From assembly GCA_964580235.1 (NCBI GenBank), contig CAZOJY010000079.1, positions 1-16,908 of the forward strand: 16,908 bases of DNA, written 5' to 3'. This DNA is from G020348385 sp964580235. GTDB lineage: Bacteria; Acidobacteriota; Aminicenantia; Aminicenantales; Aminicenantaceae. The translations under genes and the position numbers were made by a program. Positions 6,522 through 13,869 of this stretch are shown here, one piece after another (position 1 is the stretch's first letter; each line of letters opens with the position of its first letter). The notes beneath the pieces were generated by a model. That model was not told the origin of the DNA. It did no database searches and saw only the letters and a list, made by a program, of their open reading frames with translations.

Positions 6522-7940
6522 TTATTTTTTTCCTTTTTTTACAGGTTCAACGGTAAGAACCTGGGCCTTGAAGGTATCCAAAAAGTATTTGACGGTAGGA
6601 TCCTTCGCAACAAAACTTGTATCTTTCTGTTCCGCCCCACTTTTCCGGCGCTTCTTTTCATCTGGAGGATTTTCGGGTGATGGAGGGATCATTTCAGGTT
6701 CTTTTTTTGGGACAGTTTCTTCATCCGGCTTATCGGCCTTCTGTGGAATGGGCTTACTCTCGCTTTTATACGGGCGGACCGATTCTGCAGGCCTGCTAAT
6801 ATCCTTTTTTAGCGCCTCGATATCTTGAATAATATCTTCAATTGGCACGATTTTTTTGAAATGGCACAATTTGACCAGCAGGGTTTCGAGGTAAATTCTG
6901 GGATGGGAGGAGAATTTCAGCCCCTGCTCACCCTGTTGAAGAGCAACAAGATAGCGGAGAATATCGTTGGCAGAACACTTGTCTGCTTCTTGAACAAGAG
7001 CCTTCACATCCTCCTCACTCAATGCAAGCAGTTCTCTGGGAGTCTTTACCGATTTCACAAGGAGCAAATTCCGGAAATGCTGGATGAGCTTTTTGTAAAA
7101 AAATCTCAAGTCATAACCTTTTTCGATGACATTCTCCACCAACGGAAAAACACCATCAGCCTTCCCGTCAAGAATGATGCTAGAAAAATCGAATAGGACT
7201 TCCCTGCTTATAGCGCCGAGGATTTCTTTGAGATCTTCATCGCTGATATTTTCTCCGGAATAAGAAACAGCCTGATCGAGGAGACTCTGGGCATCCCGGA
7301 GGCTGCCGTCAGCTGCCTCGGCAATCATGTTGAGTCCAAAGGCAGAGATAGTGATGTTTTCCTGTTTTGTGATGTCCAGGAGGTGATTGATAATATCCTT
7401 TTGGGAAATTTTTTTGAACTCGAAATGCTGACATCGTGAAATAATTGTTGCAGGGACTTTATGAAACTCGGTGGTCGCAAAAATGAATATGGTATGGGGC
7501 GGGGGTTCTTCTAAAGTTTTTAATAGAGCATTGAAGGCTTCCCGAGTAAGCATATGGACTTCGTCAATGATGATGACTTTGTACCGGCTATGGATGGGTT
7601 TGTACTTCACTCCTTCCCGCAGCGAGCGCACTTCGTCTATACCTCTGTTGGAGGCTCCATCGATTTCTAAAACATCTACAGAGTGGTCTTCATTGATTCC
7701 TTTGCAGAATTCGCACTTATTGCATGGATTGGGTGTGGGGCCGTGCTGACAGTTCAAAGCTTTGGCGAGAATCCGGGCTGTGGTTGTCTTTCCGACGCCC
7801 CTCATACCGGAGAAGATGTAGGCCTGAGCGACCCGGTCGTTTTTAACGGCATTCATCAAGGTCTGGACGACATGCTTTTGGCCTATCATCTCCTCGAACG
7901 TCATAGGCCGGTATTTCCGTGCGAAAATCACATAACTCAT
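6522..7940 (-). CDS. dnaX: DNA polymerase III clamp-loader subunit tau/gamma
   Basis: This 472-residue AAA+ ATPase is part of the clamp loader that places the beta clamp on DNA. Walker A is at 45-53 (GMRGVGKTT), the zinc module uses C64, C73, C76 and C79, Walker B is IIIDEVH (123-129), and the SRC arginine-finger motif is at 168-170. Domains II and III run to about 370. A Lys/Pro-rich linker follows (about 380-440), then a short C-terminal domain (YFLDTFKAQVLTVEP). Two slippery heptamers occur in the linker region (6804-6810 and 6702-6708), each with a -1 stop two codons on. A frameshift at the first would give a 381-residue gamma form. The gene leads the dnaX-ybaB-recR cluster. The ATG has no obvious ribosome site; a small hairpin lies in its leader. 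Confidence 0.95.
   Translation of the reverse strand: MSYVIFARKYRPMTFEEMIGQKHVVQTLMNAVKNDRVAQAYIFSGMRGVGKTTTARILAKALNCQHGPTPNPCNKCEFCKGINEDHSVDVLEIDGASNRGIDEVRSLREGVKYKPIHSRYKVIIIDEVHMLTREAFNALLKTLEEPPPHTIFIFATTEFHKVPATIISRCQHFEFKKISQKDIINHLLDITKQENITISAFGLNMIAEAADGSLRDAQSLLDQAVSYSGENISDEDLKEILGAISREVLFDFSSIILDGKADGVFPLVENVIEKGYDLRFFYKKLIQHFRNLLLVKSVKTPRELLALSEEDVKALVQEADKCSANDILRYLVALQQGEQGLKFSSHPRIYLETLLVKLCHFKKIVPIEDIIQDIEALKKDISRPAESVRPYKSESKPIPQKADKPDEETVPKKEPEMIPPSPENPPDEKKRRKSGAEQKDTSFVAKDPTVKYFLDTFKAQVLTVEPVKKGKK
6702..6708 (-). promoter_or_regulatory. second dnaX slippery run (A7)
   Basis: The minus strand reads CCA AAA AAA G in the zero frame at codons 411-413 (P-K-K), giving the heptamer A AAA AAA. 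After a -1 slip the ribosome reads AGA ACC TGA and stops. A seven-A run can also cause RNA polymerase slippage. It lies about 100 nt downstream of the first site. Confidence 0.4.
6796..6810 (-). promoter_or_regulatory. candidate dnaX programmed -1 frameshift site
   Basis: The heptamer A AAA AAG (6810-6804) is in the exact frame used by E. coli dnaX: CTA AAA AAG at codons 377-379. After a -1 slip the next codons are GGA TAT TAG, so translation ends at 6796 after 381 residues. A GAGG lies 4 nt upstream of the heptamer, closer than the stimulatory Shine-Dalgarno in E. coli. Downstream is GCAGGCCTGC, but I see no strong stem-loop. Confidence 0.55.
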
Positions 7941-7965
7941 GTTAATCAGACTGATGAATGTATTG

Positions 7966-7983
7966 AAGGAAGCCAGGTTCCTT
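7966..7983 (-). repeat. small hairpin in the dnaX leader
   Basis: Perfect arms AAGGAA and TTCCTT enclose the 6-nt loop CCTGGC on the minus strand, ending about 26 nt before the dnaX ATG. A second short palindrome (ATCAG-T-CTGAT) sits between it and the start codon. There is no T-run, so this is not a terminator; it may affect dnaX translation. Confidence 0.35.
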
Positions 7984-7999
7984 TTAAGTTAAATAATAT

Positions 8000-8008
8000 A
8001 TTATCACA
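8000..8008 (-). promoter_or_regulatory. candidate extended -10 for dnaX
   Basis: The minus strand reads TGTGATAAT, that is GATAAT with a TGn extension. The -35 region is a T-run with only partial similarity to TTGACA. The leader would be about 53 nt. Confidence 0.4.
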
Positions 8009-8107
8009 ATTCTCAGGGAATGCAAAAAACTAATTTAACCGGAGCAACCATTTCCAAAACCGTTGTGATTCTCACAGCAGATAGGTAGTCGTCGAGCAAG
8101 CTGATGA

Positions 8108-8143
8108 GGAGGGGGCTATACAGAGGTGAGGGGGCCAATGGGG
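8108..8143 (+). other. G-rich tract upstream of the permease
   Basis: Five G-runs of lengths 2, 5, 2, 5 and 4 are packed into 36 nt on the plus strand, about 40 nt before the EamA start, in an otherwise AT-rich gap. It is compatible with a two-tetrad G-quadruplex in DNA, or in RNA if transcription starts upstream. I see no other function in this part of the 240-nt divergent gap. Confidence 0.3.
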
Positions 8144-8145
8144 TC

Positions 8146-8174
8146 TTGATTATATTATTTTTGTAATATATTGT
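8146..8174 (+). promoter_or_regulatory. candidate EamA promoter containing an inverted repeat
   Basis: TTGATT (8146-8151) and TATTGT (8169-8174) are 17 nt apart and would place the transcript start at or next to the ATG at 8181. Between and over them lies a perfect inverted repeat, TATATTA-TTTTTG-TAATATA (8151-8170), which could be an operator. The -10 match is only fair. Confidence 0.3.
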
Positions 8175-8180
8175 TGTTTC

Positions 8181-9035
8181 ATGGAAAAAAAACAGAGTCT
8201 CGTAGAGATTCATACGGCTGTAGTTCTGTTCGGATTAGCAGGACTCTTCGCAAAATGGCTCACCTTTTCCCCTTTTATCATCGTATTAGGACGCGTCTTT
8301 TTTGCAAGCCTAACACTCTTTCTGTTTTTTTTATTGATAAAAAAAAATATGCGTATCTCACCGGCAAAAAACTATGCAGTTTTGATTTTTATGGGATTCA
8401 TCCTGGCTGTTCATTGGGCAGCGTTTTTCCAGTCTATCAAGATATCCACTGTGGCGGTGGGACTCCTGTCCTATTCCAGTTTCCCGGTCTTCACCGCTTT
8501 TTTTGAACCCTTATTTTTCAAGGAAAAAGTCGAGATATCCACAATCCTCTATTCCCTCTTCTGTGTTTGCGGCATTTTTTTGATAATCCCGCGATTTGAC
8601 ATGAATAATTCTACCTATCAAGGGGTCCTTTGGGGTTTGTTTGCGGGATTCACTTTTTCCATCCTCACAATTCTAAACAGAAAATTCTCCCTGAGATACT
8701 CCAGTCTGCTGATCACGTTTTATCAAGATTTTTGGGCAACCCTTTTCCTGCTCCCGTTCTTTTTTATCCTTCGGCCTCATCTAGAGAAGAGAGACACCCT
8801 TCTCCTTCTGTTCCTGGGTCTTTTTTGCACGGCAGCTGCCCACTCTTTGTTTATCAAGGGAATGCGGCACATCAAAGCTCAAACCGCAGCCATCATCAGC
8901 TCTCTGGAACCCGTTTATGGAATTTTGATGGCTCTTTTCTTCTTGAGTGAAGTTCCGACTATCAGAACACTATTGGGGGGACTCGTTATCCTCGGGACCA
9001 CACTGGCCGTAACTCTGAAAGGAGCTCGGCTATAA
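8181..9035 (+). CDS. DMT-superfamily permease with two EamA domains
   Basis: This 284-residue integral membrane protein fits the drug/metabolite transporter superfamily, ten predicted transmembrane helices in two EamA repeats. The first repeat begins AVVLFGLAGLFAKW and includes the GFILAVHWAAFFQSIKISTVAVG segment; the second starts near residue 145 with GLFAGFTFSILTILNRKF and ends with SLEPVYGILMALFFLSEVPT and LGGLVILGTTL, the typical EamA C-terminus. The substrate cannot be told; relatives export amino acids, nucleosides or drugs. It is transcribed away from dnaX and converges on the DUF6600-type gene. No Shine-Dalgarno precedes the ATG, and no other start in frame fits, because the first helix begins at about residue 13. 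Confidence 0.88.
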   Translation: MEKKQSLVEIHTAVVLFGLAGLFAKWLTFSPFIIVLGRVFFASLTLFLFFLLIKKNMRISPAKNYAVLIFMGFILAVHWAAFFQSIKISTVAVGLLSYSSFPVFTAFFEPLFFKEKVEISTILYSLFCVCGIFLIIPRFDMNNSTYQGVLWGLFAGFTFSILTILNRKFSLRYSSLLITFYQDFWATLFLLPFFFILRPHLEKRDTLLLLFLGLFCTAAAHSLFIKGMRHIKAQTAAIISSLEPVYGILMALFFLSEVPTIRTLLGGLVILGTTLAVTLKGARL

Positions 9036-9123
9036 TCTGGATGCCTTCTACTCCTCCCCTACAATATCGTTGGCGAGGCATTTGCCTGTTAAGCTCTAGT
9101 TGAAGGAATCATCAGCCCAGATG

Positions 9124-9144
9124 AAGAAATCAAGTTGATTTCTT
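9124..9144. terminator. perfect 10-1-10 inverted repeat, possible bidirectional terminator
   Basis: The arms AAGAAATCAA and TTGATTTCTT are perfect and separated by one base. As RNA on the plus strand this gives an 8-bp stem with a 5-nt loop, followed by a T-rich run, which would end the EamA transcript. On the minus strand it spans the stop codon of the DUF6600-type gene (TGA at 9130-9132). The stem is AT-rich, so strength is uncertain. Confidence 0.45.
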
Positions 9145-10287
9145 TTTCTTGATCTTTTTCTTTTTCGTTTGCTCTTCTTCCTTTTTATGTCTTTTCTTTA
9201 TCTCGGTCTTTTCTTTGGTATGACTCTGCTTAATTTTTGTGATCTTTTGATCGTATTCTTTTTCTATTTTCTGTTTTTCGGATGAATTTTTGGCGCTATT
9301 CTCCTCCTGTTTTTTCTTCAGGAGGACCTGCTTCAGCTCCTTTTGCTGGCTTTCTTCCAGATGTTTGATTTCCTGTTCCTGGACATTTTTCAGCCGTTTT
9401 TCATCAAGCTCTGTTTGATCTTTTGGTACTCTGATGGTCGTTCGAGTGATTCTGTCCTGGATTTCCTCTCTTGGCACGATCCTTTTCGGCCTGGCAGATT
9501 CATTTGCCCTAATGATGGGATTGTAGATTTCCACACGATCTTCTCTCACCCTGGATTGGCTGGGCCGGTCTGCTGGCGTCAGTTGATGCCGCGAAATTGT
9601 CTGTCTGGTCTTTCCTCTAATAAAATCGATATCGACTCCCCTGTTTATAACTCTATCATTCCGGACAAGGATATCCGTCCGGATGGCCGAATAATTGATT
9701 AAAGTTAAATTCCGTTCAACCGGAAGCACGTACCGATTGAGTCTCGAGTTGAGAAAATACGGATACTCCACAAAAACCCAAGAGGAATGATAAAGGGTAA
9801 AAGGAAGAGTGCTTATTCCCACGCCCGGAACAAACCTTGCCTCTGGAGGAATGGGAGCCCATCCGATGTACAGGTCGGCTGTCCGCCAGCTCACCCAGGC
9901 AGGGCCCCATTCGGTTCCTGGAACCCAATACCAACCGAGATATCGGTCCCAGCCCCACCGGCCATAATGAAAAGGAATCCAGCCCCAACTGAATTGGGAT
10001 ACCCATGTCCAGCCGTAGTCCGACCAAACCCATTGCCCTCGGGAATACGGGCGCCATCCATACCCCATCCTTTCAGGTATCCACACATAACCATACGGAG
10101 AACGCTGGATCCACATTCCTTGAGGGGAGAGATAATCGTAAAAATAGGAAGTGTCCATCTGTCCTGCATATGGACTATCGTAGTAATCATCTCTGTAAGG
10201 TGGGGATCCTTCATCAACAGGGACATAGATGACACAGTTGGCCATAAACATAATCCCTAGAAAAAGAATAAACATGTTTTTTTTCAC
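9130..10287 (-). CDS. Trp-rich DUF6600-type envelope protein with a basic coiled tail
   Basis: I place the start at GTG 10287 (385 residues) because GGGAGG lies 5 nt upstream of it and a plausible promoter sits so close that the upstream ATG at 10317 would not be transcribed. The N-terminus KKNMFILFLGIMFMANC is a signal sequence; C18 could be a lipid-attachment cysteine, although Asn at -1 is unusual. Residues about 45-150 form an aromatic region with repeated W/Y-G-W units (GYGWRPYSRGQW, YGWTWVS, GRWGWDRYLGWYW, GPAWVSWRT, IGWAPIPP), the pattern of DUF6600/YXWGXW proteins. From about 255 the chain is charged, predicted coiled coil, ending in an almost pure Lys/Glu tail. Proteins of this kind are exported and of unknown function. 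The gene follows rocD by 60 nt. Confidence 0.75.
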   Translation of the reverse strand: MKKNMFILFLGIMFMANCVIYVPVDEGSPPYRDDYYDSPYAGQMDTSYFYDYLSPQGMWIQRSPYGYVWIPERMGYGWRPYSRGQWVWSDYGWTWVSQFSWGWIPFHYGRWGWDRYLGWYWVPGTEWGPAWVSWRTADLYIGWAPIPPEARFVPGVGISTLPFTLYHSSWVFVEYPYFLNSRLNRYVLPVERNLTLINYSAIRTDILVRNDRVINRGVDIDFIRGKTRQTISRHQLTPADRPSQSRVREDRVEIYNPIIRANESARPKRIVPREEIQDRITRTTIRVPKDQTELDEKRLKNVQEQEIKHLEESQQKELKQVLLKKKQEENSAKNSSEKQKIEKEYDQKITKIKQSHTKEKTEIKKRHKKEEEQTKKKKIKKKKST

Positions 10288-10308
10288 GATGACCTCCCTC
10301 ACCGGGAT

Positions 10309-10337
10309 TCTATACATATGATAAAGGAATAGTGCAA
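10309..10337 (-). promoter_or_regulatory. promoter of the DUF6600-type gene
   Basis: TTGCAC (10337-10332) and TATAGA (10314-10309) are separated by 17 nt on the minus strand in the short gap after rocD. The predicted start near 10302 leaves a leader of about 15 nt containing GGGAGG, which supports the GTG start at 10287. Confidence 0.45.
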
Positions 10338-10347
10338 ATTTTTCAAT

Positions 10348-11553
10348 TCAGTCCAGTTGCTTGAAGACTTTTTTGATTCTCTTAAAAGCCCAGCTGAGAT
10401 CTTTCTGTTTGACGATCAAAGGCGGAGCGAAACGGATGACATTTTTATGGGTTTCTTTGCAAAGCAAACCTTCCTCAGCAAGAGCTTCACAAAAACGGCG
10501 GGCTCCCCCGGCTTCATGTTTCAGTTCAATTCCGATGAGAAGCCCTTTTCCCCTGACTTCTTTGATGTGTTTACTTTTGAGGGTTTGAAGTTTTTTCAGC
10601 AGATATTCTCCCTGTTCAGCAGAATTCAGCACGATATTTTCTTCCTGGAGAACCCGGAGAGACTCGCGGGCCGCAGCACAGGCTAATGGGTTTGCACCAA
10701 ACGTCGATCCATGAGTGCCTGGAGTAAATACACCCAGGATTTCCCTTGAGGAGAGAACGGAAGAAATAGCATAGCATCCGCCACCGAGAGATTTGCCTAT
10801 AATGAGCATATCAGGTTTTACAGATTCATGATCGCAGCCAAAAAGTTTGCCGGTCCTGCCAAGGCCAGTTTGAATTTCATCTGCTATAAACAAAACATTG
10901 TTATTTTTACAGATTTCTTCTGCCCTTTTTAAATATCCTTCAGGAGGAATAATGATCCCTCCCTCCGCCTGAATGGGCTCCACGAGAAAAGCAGCCGTAT
11001 CTGGAGTGATGGCCGCTTCGAGGGCCCCGAGCTCTCCATACGGCACTATAACAAATCCAGGTGCAAATGGGCCGAAATCTTTTTTGTATAATTCTTCTGT
11101 TGTAAAACCGACAATTGTGATGGTTCGACCATGAAAATTATTGGTGCAAACAATAACCTCTGCTTGATCTTCCGGTATGCCCTTCTGTTGGTATCCCCAT
11201 TTCCGCGCTGCCTTTATGGCTGTTTCAACGGCTTCAGCTCCGGAATTCATGGCCATTACCATTTCATAACCCGTTAGATCACAGACTTCTTTGGCAAAGA
11301 GAGGCCACTGATCATTTCGAAAAGCACGAGAAGTGATTGTGAGTTTTTTGGCTTGATCGATCAATGCTCTGACTATACGGGGATGGCAGTGGCCCATGTT
11401 AACGGATGAATAAGCGCTTAAAAAATCAAGGTATTTATTTCCTTCGACATCCCAAACCCAGATGCCTTTTCCTTTATCGATAACAACATCAATAGGGTCG
11501 TAATTACATGCGCCATAAATACTCTCGACATCGATCAGATATTTGCTGTCCAT
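10348..11553 (-). CDS. rocD: ornithine aminotransferase
   Basis: This 401-residue PLP enzyme moves the delta-amino group of ornithine to 2-oxoglutarate, giving glutamate 5-semialdehyde and glutamate, at the crossing of arginine, ornithine and proline metabolism. The N-terminal YGACNYDPIDVVIDKGKG stretch and LDFLSAYSSVNMGHCHP are specific marks of ornithine aminotransferases among class-III aminotransferases. The cofactor Asp is in IADEIQTG (D225), and the Schiff-base lysine is K254 in IIGKSLGGG. The C-terminus has VRGKGLLIGIEL and VIRFAPPLIV. The length is normal. The ATG has GGAG 6 nt upstream. The gene begins 30 nt after the 3' end of tRNA-Ser and may be co-transcribed with it. No other ornithine-pathway gene is in the window. 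Confidence 0.93.
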   Translation of the reverse strand: MDSKYLIDVESIYGACNYDPIDVVIDKGKGIWVWDVEGNKYLDFLSAYSSVNMGHCHPRIVRALIDQAKKLTITSRAFRNDQWPLFAKEVCDLTGYEMVMAMNSGAEAVETAIKAARKWGYQQKGIPEDQAEVIVCTNNFHGRTITIVGFTTEELYKKDFGPFAPGFVIVPYGELGALEAAITPDTAAFLVEPIQAEGGIIIPPEGYLKRAEEICKNNNVLFIADEIQTGLGRTGKLFGCDHESVKPDMLIIGKSLGGGCYAISSVLSSREILGVFTPGTHGSTFGANPLACAAARESLRVLQEENIVLNSAEQGEYLLKKLQTLKSKHIKEVRGKGLLIGIELKHEAGGARRFCEALAEEGLLCKETHKNVIRFAPPLIVKQKDLSWAFKRIKKVFKQLD

Positions 11554-11583
11554 TTTTGCTCCATCTCATAATAATTTGTTCGG

Positions 11584-11674
<91 letters not shown>

Positions 11675-11702
11675 ACATACTCAGATATATTCCCGAATTT
11701 GA

Positions 11703-11729
11703 AGATGTTTAAATTATCAGAAAACATCT
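11703..11729. repeat. 8-bp inverted repeat upstream of tRNA-Ser
   Basis: The arms AGATGTTT and AAACATCT are separated by 11 nt in the 61-nt gap between the GWxTD stop and the tRNA. In the transcript it could form a hairpin at the end of the GWxTD mRNA, without a T-run. It encloses the candidate -10 of the tRNA, so it could also be an operator. Confidence 0.4.
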
Positions 11730-11739
11730 CAGAGGTCAA
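11713..11739 (-). promoter_or_regulatory. candidate promoter of tRNA-Ser
   Basis: TTGACC (11739-11734, overlapping the GWxTD stop codon) and GATAAT (11718-11713) are 15 nt apart on the minus strand. The spacing is short, so the call is tentative. Transcription from here would run through the tRNA into rocD. Confidence 0.35.
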
Positions 11740-13802
11740 TTTACTCTAGATTTCTTCTCTCTGATGGATTCGATTTTTTCCTTTATCCTGGGCTGATCAG
11801 GTTTTATCTCCAGAGATTTTTCCCAAGCAGCTAAAGCTTCTCTTAACATGCGCAGTCTAAAATAGCATTCCCCCAGAGAATTGAGAAGAAAAATGTTGAT
11901 CCCGAAACGACCGATCGCATTTTTAAAGAAAAATATCGCCCTATCCCATTCTCCGACAGCTTGACTCGTCCTGCCCAAGAGGAAAAGAACTCCATATTCA
12001 ACATTACTAGCCTCAGCAAACGGGAGAAGAAGTTCTTTAGATTTTTTATACTCCTTGAGGATGAAATAAACATTTGCTAAACGCAATGAGATTTCTTGCG
12101 AATTCGGTTCATTTTGATGGGCTCTCTCCAATTCTGTCTTGGCTTTTTCTATTTCTCCCTTATTAAAATACTGCATGCCGAGAATCAAGGAATAGGCAGG
12201 ATGTGAAACGGGAAACAAAGAGCTGGTCTGTGCCCATGGCCGAGGGAATCCTGTGGCTGGAGTGATTTCAAATCGTTCACTTTCAGTTAGAAATGCGCGG
12301 CCATTCCTAATCACTTGAACTTCGATATGATAATATCCAGGGGATAAATCTTTAAGAGGAAATTGCTCCAGAATATTCATCTTATCTGGATAATCGCTGA
12401 TCTTTTTGATTGACGTCAATATGAGGTTGCTGCCATTAAAAATTTCATATTTTATAAGAGTATTTCCTTCTAAATCCAGATTCAAGCCTAAAACCTGGAA
12501 GCCCACAAATAGTATATCTTGAGGGAGAAAGATCCTTAGGGGCTGACAGTAAATCTGTTGATCTGCAAACTTGAAAGGCTTCATTTTTTCCCCACTATCG
12601 TGATGGGAATCATATCCAAGAATAAGGGGATTCATTTGTGGTGAAGTGATCCTTTCGGGAATGGAAATTTCTTTTTCAAAGGAAGTGAATTCCTTGGAAA
12701 CTTCATTTTTCACAAGGATCAACAGTTTGAAATCTCCAGGGATTAACGGGAACAGGTCATAGAATGCAAATGGGCGGTATGTGATGTTATCAAGCTGTTC
12801 TTTATCAAATTCAACGGGGATTGATCTCTCGAATTGATATATTGATTTTCCTTCAAGGTCTGAAACCGCTCCATTGACCTTTAGGTGCGTAATATACTTA
12901 TCCTGATACTGCTCTATGGAAAATCTATTAATCTCGATGATATAATGAACAAAATGAAGTCCTGAGGGATCTATCATTACTCTGGCCAGGGAATTGCTGT
13001 CTATATAATTGGCTGTGTAATCAACGTCAACAATATCCTTGTACAACAAAAATTTCTCTGCGTACTCATCCTCAAACTGTTTTTCTGGAACTGTAAATAT
13101 CTGCTGGATGAGCATATCTGAAGACAAGGAAGGTTGTCCGATGGTTGTCGGCTCTCCTGCTATCAGAGACATAGAAAGATCTGCCAATCTCGGGCTTATT
13201 TTTTTTAAATCCCTAAAGGCCCTTAGGTAATTTGTGGAGCTCCCGAAATAATTTGTCATCAATGCCTGAGGGCCATGGCTTGTAGGGCTGTAGAGCACAA
13301 GTTCACCCACACCATCCTTTTGGAAGAAAACAAGGTTAAATCCAGCAGGAAGCCCGTATTGAGCCAATCCCTGGTAAAACCAAATTTCCGCATTGTAAAT
13401 TCCGATCTCTCCGGTGTATCTTTCAACGTCTTTGGGGTCTCCTAGAGTGATATAGGTACGGCCACGGTCTGTTTTCCAACCGGGGCCTGGTGAATTCCGC
13501 CCAAAATTGTGGTTAGCATATTGAATTCGGCGGTAATGCTCATTTTTGTATTCGTTCTCTGGAGTTCCTGCTGTAGGATCCCTGTGTTTCCAGAATGCTT
13601 CGATGAACATTTCTCTTTCTTTGTCTGTTTCCAGCTGAGAAAAAACATTTTTTTCCATCTTGGTGATGATATAGACAACCTCTTCTTCAAGCCATTTTCT
13701 GTGTTTTTCAGAAAAGTCATAAGATGATTTTACTTTTGAAATGCTTAAAGCAGGTATGAGGAGTACAAAGACCATTGCCAAAAGAAAGGTTTTATTGAGC
13801 AT
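11736..13802 (-). CDS. secreted GWxTD-domain protein with C-terminal TPRs
   Basis: This 688-residue protein has a signal peptide (about 1-20, hydrophobic core FLLAMVFVLLIPALS). The GWxTD domain occupies about 30-180: WKHRDPTAGTPENEY (71-85) and PGWKTDRGRTYITLGDP (107-123) are its signature, followed by EIWFYQ. The middle (about 200-530) looks beta-rich and is unrecognised. Residues about 540-675 contain three or four TPR-like units (ILGMQYFNKGEIEKAKTELERAH, LRLANVYFILKEYKKSKELL and so on). GWxTD proteins occur in Bacteroidota, Acidobacteriota and relatives; function is unknown and export is expected. The gene is divergent from the sulfatase-TPR gene with 141 nt between starts. No ribosome site stands at the usual distance: GGAGG is 24 nt upstream, abutting a four-codon ATG reading frame that ends in TAA in the same frame. 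Confidence 0.85.
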   Translation of the reverse strand: MLNKTFLLAMVFVLLIPALSISKVKSSYDFSEKHRKWLEEEVVYIITKMEKNVFSQLETDKEREMFIEAFWKHRDPTAGTPENEYKNEHYRRIQYANHNFGRNSPGPGWKTDRGRTYITLGDPKDVERYTGEIGIYNAEIWFYQGLAQYGLPAGFNLVFFQKDGVGELVLYSPTSHGPQALMTNYFGSSTNYLRAFRDLKKISPRLADLSMSLIAGEPTTIGQPSLSSDMLIQQIFTVPEKQFEDEYAEKFLLYKDIVDVDYTANYIDSNSLARVMIDPSGLHFVHYIIEINRFSIEQYQDKYITHLKVNGAVSDLEGKSIYQFERSIPVEFDKEQLDNITYRPFAFYDLFPLIPGDFKLLILVKNEVSKEFTSFEKEISIPERITSPQMNPLILGYDSHHDSGEKMKPFKFADQQIYCQPLRIFLPQDILFVGFQVLGLNLDLEGNTLIKYEIFNGSNLILTSIKKISDYPDKMNILEQFPLKDLSPGYYHIEVQVIRNGRAFLTESERFEITPATGFPRPWAQTSSLFPVSHPAYSLILGMQYFNKGEIEKAKTELERAHQNEPNSQEISLRLANVYFILKEYKKSKELLLPFAEASNVEYGVLFLLGRTSQAVGEWDRAIFFFKNAIGRFGINIFLLNSLGECYFRLRMLREALAAWEKSLEIKPDQPRIKEKIESIREKKSRVN

Positions 13803-13826
13803 TGTGAATTTTTAGATTAGCTTCAT

Positions 13827-13831
13827 CCTCC
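13827..13831 (-). promoter_or_regulatory. displaced Shine-Dalgarno before the GWxTD gene
   Basis: GGAGG lies 24 nt upstream of the ATG at 13802 and directly against another ATG (13826) that opens the four-codon frame M-K-L-I-stop. The in-frame TAA at 13814 rules out a longer N-terminus. The main start therefore has no ribosome site at normal spacing. Confidence 0.4.
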
Positions 13832-13869
13832 AACAAATTCAAGTATTTTCGAACTTGATTGCAAAACAC

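Noticed and set aside
7941..8180. Signal recognition particle RNA gene near dnaX
   Set aside because: 4.5S/SRP RNA often lies near dnaX, so I searched this gap and the dnaX-ybaB gap on both strands. The conserved loop GGAAG...AGCAG arrangement was not found; GGAAGCCAGG here is a simple 6-bp hairpin.
8013..8213. 66-codon minus-strand ORF in the divergent dnaX/EamA gap
   Set aside because: It begins inside the EamA gene, has no ribosome site, and its composition resembles no known family.
10288..10317. Ten extra N-terminal residues (MYRIPVREVI) for the DUF6600-type protein
   Set aside because: This segment contains the -10 box and the GGGAGG ribosome site, and puts a charged stretch before the signal sequence. 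The GTG at 10287 fits better.
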